From positions 1 through 32,047 of the IMG/VR virus record IMGVR_UViG_3300046747_000514: a stretch of 32,047 bases of DNA; one strand, written 5' to 3'. A model generated the notes under the pieces. That model was not told where the DNA came from, searched no databases, and saw only the letters and a list, made by a program, of their open reading frames with translations. Position 1 is the stretch's first letter; each line of letters starts with the position of its first letter. Source of the stretch: a virus. Positions 16,277-22,061 of this stretch are shown piece by piece. A program made the translations under genes and the position numbers.

Positions 16277-16403
16277 TTGTCACCATCTTGATGGCGGCCC
16301 GCCGGGCCTGGAGGGTCCGGTTGATCCACCTCGTATGCTGCTCGTTCCACCCAGGCTTGCTGCGCAGGCCCCGCTTCCGCAAGCTCTCGATGTCCATGAT
16401 CAC
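16251..16403 (-). CDS. Small basic protein before the large terminase
   Basis: This gives about 50 residues from GTG at 16403 (overlapping the upstream stop as GTGA) or 48 from ATG at 16397. The sequence is basic and helical: ESLRKRGLRSKPGWNEQHTR, then INRTLQARRAAIKMVTNELERAAP. The same frame stays open further upstream to ATG 16661, which would make a 136-residue protein, but that portion is Cys-rich with poor third-position bias and overlaps the better-looking membrane gene at 16400-16648. Its last 26 bases overlap the terminase start. Function unknown; it could be a short packaging or lysis accessory. Confidence 0.45.
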   Translation of the reverse strand: MIMDIESLRKRGLRSKPGWNEQHTRWINRTLQARRAAIKMVTNELERAAP

Positions 16404-16648
16404 TGAGCGAACTGGTGCTCGTCCCGCAGCAGCGATGGCCGTGTGATTTGGTACGTCTTCACGTAGTGCCAGCGCAATCCGGAGCCATCGCCCAGTTGCC
16501 TCCACGCCGCAGGCGCTGGCCGTATCAAGAAGGAAGAAATCAAGACCAGTAGGAAGAGCGCTACAGCAAAGGTCATTCCAAGAATCGCACAGTGCAAGCG
16601 AGTCCGAAAGAGGAGCTGCCTTGAAGACAAGCTCGAGGCTCTTCTCAC
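16400..16648 (-). CDS. Small single-pass membrane protein, spanin or holin candidate
   Basis: This 82-residue protein starts at GTG 16648, overlapping the upstream stop as GTGA. After a basic N-terminus it has one strong transmembrane segment, residues ~20-43 (AILGMTFAVALFLLVLISSF), followed by a polar region of about 40 residues (RPAPAAWRQLGDGSGLRWHY). An alternative start is ATG at residue 25, which would leave only part of the segment. A single N-terminal helix with an outer polar domain would suit an inner-membrane lysis protein, although no lipobox partner is seen. G/C preference at third positions favours this frame over the competing long frame from 16661. Confidence 0.55.
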   Translation of the reverse strand: MRRASSLSSRQLLFRTRLHCAILGMTFAVALFLLVLISSFLIRPAPAAWRQLGDGSGLRWHYVKTYQITRPSLLRDEHQFAQ

Positions 16649-16842
16649 GATTGGTTTCCATCTGCCTCACTTCGTTCGGCAAGAGCCCGAACGCTCTTTC
16701 TAAGGTCTCGGCCTAGAGCCTGAACACGAGCCAGATCCCGCTCCGTGCGCTGGAGAAACTCCGCATTGGTCGCTGCGATCCTATCTCTTTCGGATCGAAA
16801 GGAGGTCAATGCTTTGCTTAATGTCGCCAATAGATTTGACAT
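16645..16842 (-). CDS. Small coiled-coil protein in the lysis-like cluster
   Basis: This 65-residue protein starts at ATG 16842 with GGAG just upstream; the first 62 bases overlap the end of the neighbouring membrane gene in another frame. It is predicted helical and charged throughout: LSKALTSFRSERDRIAATNA, EFLQRTERDLARVQALGRD and LRKSVRALAERSEAD, a heptad-like pattern. It has no membrane segment or signal peptide. A later TTG start at residue 15 is possible. Coiled-coil small proteins beside holins can be lysis regulators, but that is a guess here. Confidence 0.5.
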   Translation of the reverse strand: MSNLLATLSKALTSFRSERDRIAATNAEFLQRTERDLARVQALGRDLRKSVRALAERSEADGNQS

Positions 16843-17038
16843 AGCTCTCCAGAATCTCCGTACGCTTATCTGCAGCTGTCTGCATACTCTGGCGAGTGGC
16901 TTCGTGGGACTTTCTTTCCTGCAGGTACAGCCAAGCCTGATAGGCGTTGGCCATGATGAGAACAGTTCCAAGTGCGCCGGTCTGCCCGAAGAGCAAGCTG
17001 AGCAGATTGATGATGAAGCTCTGATCCCCAGTCCCCAT
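16781..17038 (-). CDS. Small membrane protein, holin candidate
   Basis: This 85-residue protein starts at ATG 17038 with GGGGAAG upstream. Residues 8-39 form a hydrophobic region (FIINLLSLLFGQTGALGTVL then IMANAYQAWLYLQ) long enough for one or two membrane passes. A helical, charged C-terminal tail follows (RKSHEATRQSMQTAADKRTE, ILESYVKSIGDIKQSIDLL). Size, N-terminal hydrophobic part and charged coiled tail fit many phage holins, which control the timing of endolysin release. Between the terminase subunits is an unusual but known location for lysis genes. No direct family motif is present, so the holin call is inference. Confidence 0.55.
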   Translation of the reverse strand: MGTGDQSFIINLLSLLFGQTGALGTVLIMANAYQAWLYLQERKSHEATRQSMQTAADKRTEILESYVKSIGDIKQSIDLLSIRKR

Positions 17039-17054
17039 GGTTCTTCCCCAAGCC

Positions 17055-17561
17055 CTACGTGCTCTGCTCAGCTTTCTCCGTGTCTATGGAAAGGATCTCG
17101 GCCTCGACGGAGTCGAAGCGAAGCTGCCGCATCCGCTCGCGGGCCTCCGCAAGCTCTGGGGCGGAGACGACACCAAGGTTGAAGTTCACGTTGGTCTGGG
17201 GGCCCGGCTGCTTCTTCCCGCTGTCGTAGCCGAAGCGCTTCATATTCACGTCCACGATCTCGAGGAGCTGGGGCAAGGGGATCGTGGTGCCCTCGAGAGA
17301 GACCTTCTCATTGATCGCGTCCAGTGCCATCTCGGCCGCGGCAAAACCCTTAGCACGAATGTGACCGATAAGTTCCTTACTAGCCTCCGCACTCCGCCGG
17401 GAGAAGTACTCGCGGAAGACATCAGAGTTCCGGATGGTCGAAAGCCATGGTAGGGAGATCTGGAAGTCATGGGCGATCTCCGTGAGCGTAGCCTCGGGCC
17501 GGGCGATCAGGGCATCTGCCAGGCGCTCGTACCACCATAGGACCTTACTCGGAGCTGCCAA
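17055..17561 (-). CDS. Terminase small subunit
   Basis: I place the start at TTG 17561, which has a strong GGAGG (17570-17574) 8 bases upstream and overlaps the previous stop by 17 bases, giving 168 residues. The same frame is open to ATG 17651, which would give 198 residues and overlap the upstream gene by 107 bases. The N-terminal part has a helix-turn-helix (TLTEIAHDFQISLPWLSTIR), the usual DNA-recognition element of small terminases. A helical segment (EMALDAINEKVSLEG) and a C-terminal tail (APELAEARERMRQLRFDSVE) suited to oligomerisation and large-subunit contact follow. It recognises phage DNA and starts packaging. Confidence 0.75.
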   Translation of the reverse strand: MAAPSKVLWWYERLADALIARPEATLTEIAHDFQISLPWLSTIRNSDVFREYFSRRSAEASKELIGHIRAKGFAAAEMALDAINEKVSLEGTTIPLPQLLEIVDVNMKRFGYDSGKKQPGPQTNVNFNLGVVSAPELAEARERMRQLRFDSVEAEILSIDTEKAEQST

Positions 17562-17928
17562 TGGTTCGGCCTCCAGATGGAACGGCGGGCAGGACCTTCC
17601 CTTGGGCCTGCTGGGGCTGGGCCAGGGGCCGTATGCCTTGCCAGAGCTCAAGAAAGAAGTCCTGCCCGGCGAGATTCAGGTGTTGGAAGAGTTCCCGGTT
17701 CGCTGCGTGAATCTCGAAGCACGCGATGGGGTCGGTGGGGACTTTGTCCGGGTTCTCGCCCTGAAGAGCCTCAAAGCGGAGGCAGAGGACCGGAGTAGTG
17801 ATGGCGCGGGCGACCTCGTTGGGACCAACGGTCCAACGCTGCTGATGCTCCTCCCGCTGGCTGACGAGGCGGACTTTGAGTCGCAATTGAGGGGCCTCCG
17901 CCTTCGACGCTCGGGTCTTAGTATCCAC
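17545..17928 (-). CDS. Unknown early-late-operon protein, GTG start
   Basis: This gives 127 residues from GTG 17928, a start that overlaps the stop of the leader gene by 11 bases. The frame is open further upstream, but that part is low-complexity and lies inside the leader gene. The protein contains APQLRLKVRLVSQREEHQQR, TTPVLCLRFEALQGE, IACFEIHAANRELFQHLNLA and DFFLELWQGI, which look like genuine folded-protein segments. The end (QPQQAQGKVLPAVPSGGRT) is polar. Its location before terminase suggests a packaging-related or regulatory role, but I recognise no family. The start codon is the weak point. Confidence 0.6.
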   Translation of the reverse strand: MDTKTRASKAEAPQLRLKVRLVSQREEHQQRWTVGPNEVARAITTPVLCLRFEALQGENPDKVPTDPIACFEIHAANRELFQHLNLAGQDFFLELWQGIRPLAQPQQAQGKVLPAVPSGGRTIGSSE

Positions 17929-18157
17929 GCCGAGCCGTGTGATGGGCGAAGTTCGGCTTGTTGGTGTGGGAAGTGTTCCGGCCACCATGGATGTGCGAGG
18001 CTCCGTGGCCGCCGCCCGTGCCAGCACGAGCACCGGCTCCGCCCGTCTCATTCTTGATCTTGCAGGGCGTGCTCTCCGTTGGGGCGCCCTTGGTGTTGTA
18101 CGCTGGAATTGAGCTCCAGCCTCCACCATCCTTATGGTGCTTCTCGCCTTTGGCCAT
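17918..18157 (-). CDS. His/Gly-rich leader protein of the leftward block
   Basis: This 79-residue protein is the first gene of the leftward block. ATG 18157 has AAGGAG seven bases upstream, which decides against a longer frame from 18247. The sequence is low-complexity: MAKGEKHHKDGGGWSSIPAY, then GGAGARAGTGGGHGASHIHG, and a basic ending (KPNFAHHTARRGY). It has about ten His and many Gly, with no membrane segment. His/Gly content could bind metal or nucleic acid, but no known family is recognised. As the first gene after the divergent region it would be the first late product made. Confidence 0.65.
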   Translation of the reverse strand: MAKGEKHHKDGGGWSSIPAYNTKGAPTESTPCKIKNETGGAGARAGTGGGHGASHIHGGRNTSHTNKPNFAHHTARRGY

Positions 18158-18511
18158 GAGCTGTGCTCCTTGTTTGGACCTGTATTTGTCGCGGGCAGAA
18201 GAGCATATAGCATGAGCTTTGTCAACCGAATTATGCACGAAGTGCATAACTCCCCTTGTGGTTTCTCCGGAGCGACTCCCGGGAGGGGTGGCTCCCGCGC
18301 AGCGGGACCAGCCGGCTGGGGGGGAGCCGGGAGGCTGATGTCAAGTCAATTCTCCGCGAGGCTCATCAACTTATTGTGACCATCACGACTTCGTGATATC
18401 ACGATTAGTTGACTTGCGGGGAGGCGGGACCTGGTGTATATTTTTGAGGTCAGCGGGAATGCTGACCAGTGCAATACCTCACCCGCGCACACGCGCGAGA
18501 AGGGCATAGAT
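18158..18511. promoter_or_regulatory. Divergent control region between leftward and rightward gene blocks
   Basis: No convincing gene lies here. It separates the two transcription directions. It holds a perfect 19-base palindrome TTATGCACGAAGTGCATAA (18231-18249), a second one ATCACGACTTCGTGAT (18382-18397) followed by ATCACGAT, and a promoter candidate at 18414-18442. The palindromes have the size and symmetry of dimeric repressor or activator sites. A leftward promoter must lie here but I find no clean -35/-10 pair. Confidence 0.55.
18414..18442 (+). promoter_or_regulatory. Candidate sigma70-type promoter for the first rightward gene
   Basis: TTGCGG (18414-18419), a 17-base spacer and TATATT (18437-18442). 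The -10 box matches five of six consensus bases and the spacing is ideal; the -35 is weak. It lies about 70 bases before ATG 18512, just downstream of the 18382-18397 palindrome. Confidence 0.5.
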
Positions 18512-18721
18512 ATGATTAAGGTTAGTGTTGTGGCAACTGTGACGCTCGAACTCGAGGTCGACCTGGTCGACATCCAGGACGAGCTCGACGGGCCGCCTTC
18601 GGCGGCGGCTGTCAAGTCCTATCTCGAGGGCGAGACGCCAGAATTGCTTGACCAGTGGATGGCCGATGAAGGCTATGCAGTGGCCAAGGTCACGGTTAGT
18701 TTACCAGATGACTTTGAGTAA
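18512..18721 (+). CDS. Small acidic early protein of unknown function
   Basis: This 69-residue protein starts at ATG 18512 (AGAAGGG upstream). It opens with alternating hydrophobic residues (MIKVSVVATVTLELEVDLVD), a beta-strand pair, and continues with a helix (AAAVKSYLEGETPELLDQWM) and a final strand (AVAKVTVSLPDDFE). It is acidic. First gene in the rightward direction, it is probably expressed soon after infection and followed by a hairpin at 18729-18750. Small acidic first genes of phages often interfere with host proteins, but nothing in the sequence specifies a target. Confidence 0.7.
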   Translation: MIKVSVVATVTLELEVDLVDIQDELDGPPSAAAVKSYLEGETPELLDQWMADEGYAVAKVTVSLPDDFE

Positions 18722-18728
18722 GGTCAGG

Positions 18729-18750
18729 CGTGTGGCCGTAAGGCCACACG
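18729..18750 (+). terminator. Hairpin after the first rightward gene
   Basis: CGTGTGGCC, loop GTAA, GGCCACACG: a perfect 9-bp stem 8 bases after the stop at 18721. Only TT follows, not a T-run, so it may be a weak terminator or an RNA-stabilising hairpin. Confidence 0.5.
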
Positions 18751-18831
18751 TTGCCCCTCTACAACGTCAAGTCCAAATACGCAGGCTCACGAAAATGTGA
18801 AGAAAAAAACATCGATCAGAGCAGATAGGAC

Positions 18832-18859
18832 TTGCAAAATCTTCGCCTTGTGTTAGTAT
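18832..18859 (+). promoter_or_regulatory. Candidate promoter for the gene at 18933
   Basis: TTGCAA (18832-18837), a 16-base spacer, then TAGTAT (18854-18859), with TG at 18851-18852 giving an extended -10 (TGTTAGTAT). Predicted transcript start is near 18866, about 67 bases before ATG 18933, which excludes the longer TTG-start reading of that gene. Confidence 0.45.
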
Positions 18860-18932
18860 TCGCCTGTTGGAAGGAACCGGGCGATTGGCGCAAGGTTCAC
18901 AAGGGACCGCCTCACGGCAACGTGAGTCGGAT

Positions 18933-19589
18933 ATGACTATGGCAAGTGTAGACACGTCTGAACGGTTCAAGGTCAGCGATGGCGGTGAGTCCGGCCGTCC
19001 GGTGCGAGTCCGGAAGCTGTATATCACGGATGCCAACAAGACCGGGGACGTTAGGGCCAGCGCGGATGAGCCCATCCGCGTTGCGAGTCTCCTGTTTGTC
19101 GAGAACGGGACTCGGATCGACATTGATCTCGATCACATGGCAGACCAGTTTCCCAACTGGTTTCGGGCAGCTGCCGCGTTTGGGTGCCTTACGGCCGCAG
19201 CCAATGCCGCGACCTCCGCAAAAAAGGAGGACGGCACGCGTGGTGACCTGGACGACATGATCAATGCGGCGGAAGACCGCGTCGCGCAGTTTCTTGAGGG
19301 AGAATGGTCCGAAGGGGCCGCAGGACCTCGAGTCAGTGACTTTGTGACTGCATATGTCGAGAGCCGCAAGGTGAATGGCATTGTAGTCCCGGACGCGGCC
19401 ATCGCCGCGCTTCGCGAAAAGCTTTCGAGCAAGGCCCTTACTCCGAAGGCGTTGCTCGCGGACCTCACGGTCCGGCGGGAGTACCATGCGCTTAAGGAGC
19501 GCAGGGCCGCAGAGCGAGCAGCGAAGGCCGCTGAGGCAGCGCAGGGAGCCGGTATGTCCTCTGAGCTGGATGATTTGATCAACGCCTGA
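18933..19589 (+). CDS. Early phage protein of unknown function, Ala-rich C-terminal helix
   Basis: This 218-residue protein starts at ATG 18933 (a second ATG follows two codons later). The first part is beta-like (RPVRVRKLYITDAN, PIRVASLLFVENGTRIDIDL). Then comes a helical segment (QFPNWFRAAAAFGCLTAAA), a GDLDDMINAAEDRVAQFLEG stretch, PRVSDFVTAYVESRK, and a C-terminal helix very rich in Ala and charged residues (LKERRAAERAAKAAEAAQG) ending ELDDLINA. The DDMINA and DDLINA echoes are notable. I recognise this layout from early proteins of other phages, where function is unknown. It has its own promoter candidate and a strong terminator at 19617. Confidence 0.75.
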   Translation: MTMASVDTSERFKVSDGGESGRPVRVRKLYITDANKTGDVRASADEPIRVASLLFVENGTRIDIDLDHMADQFPNWFRAAAAFGCLTAAANAATSAKKEDGTRGDLDDMINAAEDRVAQFLEGEWSEGAAGPRVSDFVTAYVESRKVNGIVVPDAAIAALREKLSSKALTPKALLADLTVRREYHALKERRAAERAAKAAEAAQGAGMSSELDDLINA

Positions 19590-19616
19590 TGGGGCCTGGT
19601 CAACTGCAAGAGCCTA

Positions 19617-19641
19617 GAGGGCGCGAGAGCGCCCTCTTTTT
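19617..19641 (+). terminator. Intrinsic terminator after the 18933 gene
   Basis: GAGGGCGC, loop GAGA, GCGCCCTC, then TTTTT (19637-19641): a perfect 8-bp GC-rich stem with a T-run, 27 bases after the stop. A second small hairpin, GCGTCC-TTC-GGACGC, follows at 19642-19656. Confidence 0.85.
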
Positions 19642-19721
19642 GCGTCCTTCGGACGCAACCATAAGATAATAAGGTCATATGTTTCGCACATAGTCATCCT
19701 TCATATGTAGGGTCAAAAATA

Positions 19722-19750
19722 GGAACAGATCGGAACAGATCGGGAACAGA
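19722..19750 (+). repeat. 10-bp tandem repeat, 2.9 copies
   Basis: GGAACAGATC is repeated exactly twice (19722-19731, 19732-19741) and followed by a near copy GGGAACAGA (19742-19750). One copy per helical turn is the spacing used by iterons and cooperative operator sites. Confidence 0.8.
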
Positions 19751-19901
19751 ATAAGTTGATTTGAAGATTTATGAGTGTCTGAGTGGTACGAGGGGGCCAC
19801 ACACAGAGACCCCAGGGGCCACAAAGCAACGCGCTTTCCGCCCCCTGTGCTTCGCACACCATATGCTTCGCATATAGTCCCGCTCTTCTACTACCCTCTT
19901 G

Positions 19902-19922
19902 TTTTTTTTTTTTTTTTTTTTT
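19902..19922 (+). repeat. 21-base T homopolymer
   Basis: An unbroken run of 21 T followed by ATATTTTTATATAG. This would melt easily and bend DNA; it may also be of uncertain length because homopolymers are error-prone in sequencing. Confidence 0.8.
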
Positions 19923-20257
19923 ATATTTTTATATAGTAAGAGAAAGGAGAAAGTGTGTGGAAAAAACTAGTCTTTTCTCTGGGACCATATGGCTTCGCTA
20001 TAGTGTGCTTCGCACATAAGCTCAAGCTCTGAGCCGAAAGCTGTCTGCCCCGGCCGATGAGCTTATGGGTCGAGAGACCACGAACATTGCACGAGCAACG
20101 GCACTGCGACAGGGGCGAGGGCCTGTAGGGCCTGCCAGTCAGACAGTCATAAATCTTCAAATGAACACAATGTTGCCACAATTCGGCCACAAAGGCGTGC
20201 CACACTTCCCCCTGCGCCTGGACCACGAGTCCGAGCGCAGCACAGCGAGGTGACCAG

Positions 20258-20446
20258 ATGATTATCCAGCTCAACATAGACATCGCGCTCGTGAAAGCCA
20301 ACATCGAGAAGGAGCCCGCAGCGAAGTACGAATGGTGCGTGCAATATGATAGCAATTTTCTAGTCAAAGGCTACGCGCCAAATGTTCGAGTTGCGATTGA
20401 GAAGGTTCTAGCTGATCTCGATGGAATGGGAGTTCGAATTGACTAG
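20258..20446 (+). CDS. Small protein of unknown function
   Basis: This 62-residue protein starts at ATG 20258 with GAGGTG upstream. It begins with a strand-like MIIQLNIDIALVKANIEKEP, followed by KYEWCVQYDSNFLVKGYAPN and a helical end (VRVAIEKVLADLDGMGVRID). Size and plan resemble other small unknown proteins in this arm. First in a run of about eleven short genes. No motif recognised. Confidence 0.65.
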   Translation: MIIQLNIDIALVKANIEKEPAAKYEWCVQYDSNFLVKGYAPNVRVAIEKVLADLDGMGVRID

Positions 20447-20514
20447 TGGCTTGGCCTCCGTGCAAACGATCGCACGCGAGGCCCGCGCCAGTGCAGAAAC
20501 CAATGAGGTTCATC

Positions 20515-20748
20515 ATGCGTCTCTGTGCAGTTTGCTACACTGAAGTCGATAAGCTGATGCTATGTGATCTAACAGCTCACGAGTTTGAATGCTATAAGAG
20601 GGCTGGACCAGATCACGTTCCAGCTGAACACAAGGAACGCTTCGAAACTCTTCTCAAGTGGGAGAAGCGAAGCGCAGCAGCAAAGCGAGGAGCCGCTACA
20701 CGAAAGGCTCAGCGTGAAGCAGCGGGGCGAAGTGCCCCGAGCAAGTGA
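20515..20748 (+). CDS. Small basic Cys-containing protein
   Basis: This 77-residue protein starts at ATG 20515 (GAGGTT six bases upstream). MRLCAVCYTEVDKLMLCDLT has CxxC plus one more Cys, suggesting a possible metal site. The C-terminal 35 residues are strongly basic and helical (LLKWEKRSAAAKRGAATRKA), as in a nucleic-acid-binding tail. The frame is open upstream to 20446 with a GTG that overlaps the previous stop, but those residues look non-coding. Function unknown. Confidence 0.6.
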   Translation: MRLCAVCYTEVDKLMLCDLTAHEFECYKRAGPDHVPAEHKERFETLLKWEKRSAAAKRGAATRKAQREAAGRSAPSK

Positions 20749-20756
20749 GGTGTACC

Positions 20757-20936
20757 ATGAAACTCCATTTCCGTATTTGTCCGGACCACACCATTCGGAT
20801 CTGGCGAGACGATTGGGCAGGAGACCAGTTTAACGTTCTCACCCCCATCGCTTGGCAGAGACTAGAACAGAAAGTCAATGAAATCAATGAGTCGATAAGA
20901 CTAATTGAAATCGTTGATCATACCGACGAAGACTAG
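20757..20936 (+). CDS. Small protein of unknown function
   Basis: This 59-residue protein starts at ATG 20757 (GAGGTG upstream), 8 bases after the previous stop. It reads MKLHFRICPDHTIRIWRDDW, then FNVLTPIAWQRLEQKVNEIN and SIRLIEIVDHTDED: a small strand-helix-strand layout with an acidic end. No family recognised. Confidence 0.6.
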   Translation: MKLHFRICPDHTIRIWRDDWAGDQFNVLTPIAWQRLEQKVNEINESIRLIEIVDHTDED

Positions 20937-20940
20937 ACTA

Positions 20941-20974
20941 AGGGCTCCCATGCTGACTATCGCATGTGGAGCCT
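20941..20974 (+). terminator. Stem-loop between small genes
   Basis: AGGGCTCCCATGC pairs with GCATGTGGAGCCT with small bulges and an 8-base loop. There is no T-run, so it may be a weak terminator, an RNase-processing site or an mRNA-stabilising hairpin ahead of ATG 21007. Confidence 0.4.
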
Positions 20975-21006
20975 AAAGCCGTGCGGGAACAAGGAGGCCC
21001 GCGAAC

Positions 21007-21213
21007 ATGGCAATAGTCGCCCTGAACCGTCGAGAGACGCTGAAGATGATCGGGCGCCTGCTCACAGCCCGAACATACTTCAGCTGTAGCTGGCGTGACG
21101 GTCTCTTCCGCCTCCACATACCCGACCACTTCGTGGTCGGCTTGAAGCCCTCGGCCTTCGTCCTGCCGACGCAAGTGCGTCAGCCGAGGCAAGTGCCTAA
21201 CAGACTGCAATAG
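21007..21213 (+). CDS. Small basic protein of unknown function
   Basis: This 68-residue protein starts at ATG 21007 with AAGGAGG about ten bases upstream. It is basic: MAIVALNRRETLKMIGRLLT, then FSCSWRDGLFRLHIPDHFVVG and a Gln/Pro/Arg ending (TQVRQPRQVPNRLQ). The beginning looks helical, the centre strand-like. No family recognised. Confidence 0.55.
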   Translation: MAIVALNRRETLKMIGRLLTARTYFSCSWRDGLFRLHIPDHFVVGLKPSAFVLPTQVRQPRQVPNRLQ

Positions 21214-21220
21214 CAAACGG

Positions 21221-21244
21221 CCCGGGTCGCGCAAGCGGCTCGGG
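21221..21244 (+). terminator. GNRA-loop hairpin after the 21007 gene
   Basis: CCCGGGTCGC, loop GCAA, GCGGCTCGGG: a 10-position stem with two G-T wobbles and a GNRA tetraloop, 7 bases after the stop. TCTTCCTG follows, so the T-run is poor. Partial termination or RNA stabilisation is likely. Confidence 0.5.
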
Positions 21245-21267
21245 TCTTCCTGCTTCCGGAGGACACC

Positions 21268-21504
21268 ATGAGTGGAAAAGCCCAGACCTCAGTCAAGCCA
21301 CCAATGCTACTACCGCTCGAGAACTGGCAGGGCCGTGAGGTCGAACGCCTGCATGCACTTGCGACGCTCGCCCGGCGCTTTCGCCCGTACACGGAGGAAG
21401 AGGCAATGGAGGTCGCAAAGTTGCAACGGGCCCTGAACGGTGACCCGGTGCGCCAGCCACAGACGCTCGCAGATTTCGAGAAAGAATGGCTCAACCTAAA
21501 GTAA
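21268..21504 (+). CDS. Small helical protein of unknown function
   Basis: This 78-residue protein starts at ATG 21268 (GGAGGACACC upstream). After a polar start it is mostly helical: NWQGREVERLHALATLARRF, YTEEEAMEVAKLQRALNGDP, and a final TLADFEKEWLNLK. The next gene's ribosome site lies just beyond its end. No family recognised. Confidence 0.65.
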   Translation: MSGKAQTSVKPPMLLPLENWQGREVERLHALATLARRFRPYTEEEAMEVAKLQRALNGDPVRQPQTLADFEKEWLNLK

Positions 21505-21515
21505 AGGAGATCACC

Positions 21516-22061
21516 ATGGACCACGGATATCACGGCAAGCCCCGCCACCCAGTACCTGCCCCGCAGTTCCCGACCTTCATCAAAGCCTACGAGATCGAGG
21601 TTAGCAAAGCTCAGCAGAAGCTCAAGAGCATCGAAAGCATGCACCGCCCGTACGAGATCGTAACGGGAGTCATCACGAAGCTCAGCTGGCTCAATGAAGT
21701 CACCGTGACCCTCGAAACACATGGGATCGACGTCATCACCCGTGTGCTGCATGAGGACCGAAAGGAGAAATTCGACCAGATGCTCCACAACGTCTGCGAG
21801 GAGCTAGTCTCCTGGCGCCTGCGAGAAAGCCTCGAGGTCCCGAACTGGAACACTCTAGGCTACGACTTCAGCACCTTCATTCATACAAAGTCGGAGCCCA
21901 GGTGCAGAATCTACTTCATGCTGGATGTGCCCATCCGAGGAACCAAGTGGATCAAGGTCACAGAGACCAGAGAGGTTCTCCCAGAGCCTCGCGTGATCAC
22001 CACGATCCGTACTGAGTGGCTCGAAGAGTCTCAGAACATCATACCGGAGGCCGGCCGATGA
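21516..22061 (+). CDS. Unknown protein of mixed alpha/beta composition
   Basis: This 181-residue protein starts at ATG 21516 with a good AAAGGAG; the frame runs further upstream but inside the previous gene. It has an N-terminal helical region (KAYEIEVSKAQQKLKSIESM), then strands (EIVTGVITKLSWLNEVTVTL), VLHEDRKEKFDQMLHNVCEE, RCRIYFMLDVPIRGTKWIKV, and an acidic end. It looks like a soluble folded protein, but I recognise no motif. Its stop overlaps the next start (ATGA). Confidence 0.7.
   Translation: MDHGYHGKPRHPVPAPQFPTFIKAYEIEVSKAQQKLKSIESMHRPYEIVTGVITKLSWLNEVTVTLETHGIDVITRVLHEDRKEKFDQMLHNVCEELVSWRLRESLEVPNWNTLGYDFSTFIHTKSEPRCRIYFMLDVPIRGTKWIKVTETREVLPEPRVITTIRTEWLEESQNIIPEAGR

Larger units (their letters stand above)
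19642..20016 (+). repeat. Family of TTC-loop mini-palindromes
   Basis: Short inverted repeats, each with a TTC loop: GCGTCC-TTC-GGACGC (19642-19656), an imperfect TATGT-TTC-GCACATA (19678-19692), TGTGC-TTC-GCACA (19846-19858), ATATGC-TTC-GCATAT (19861-19875), an imperfect copy near 19988-20002, and TGTGC-TTC-GCACA again (20004-20016). The palindrome at 18231-18249 is the same type read on the other strand. Confidence 0.75.
19590..20257. other. 668-base non-coding region with palindromes, tandem repeat and T-tract
   Basis: No well-supported gene is seen. The stretch contains the terminator at 19617, at least five TTC-loop mini-palindromes (19642-20016), a 10-bp tandem repeat (19722-19750), a 21-T tract (19902-19922) followed by an AT-rich TATATTTTTATATA, and a 9-bp inverted repeat CATAAGCTC/GAGCTTATG (20015-20023 and 20059-20067). 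A 62-codon frame at 20065-20253 exists but has weak start signals. The low-melting tract plus repeats would suit a replication origin or a control region. Confidence 0.6.

Noticed and set aside
16251-16661. Long reading of the small gene before TerL (136 residues)
   Set aside because: Its upstream part is Cys-rich with weak third-position bias and conflicts with a membrane-protein frame with better codon pattern; kept only as an alternative.
18189-18214. Leftward TTGACA followed by TATATG
   Set aside because: The two boxes are only 10 bases apart, far from the 16-18 needed, although TGC before TATATG could be an extended -10.
19902-19922. T-tract as a terminator
   Set aside because: No GC-rich stem precedes the T-run, so it does not form an intrinsic terminator in the + direction; length may also be a sequencing artefact.
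19642-20067. Repeated palindromes as a CRISPR array
   Set aside because: Units are 13-18 bases, irregularly spaced and not separated by uniform spacers; no cas genes are near (the Cas4-like nuclease belongs to the recombination module).
20065-20253. 62-codon frame in the non-coding region
   Set aside because: No clear ribosome site, and the sequence is mixed with no motif; could still be real but unsupported.
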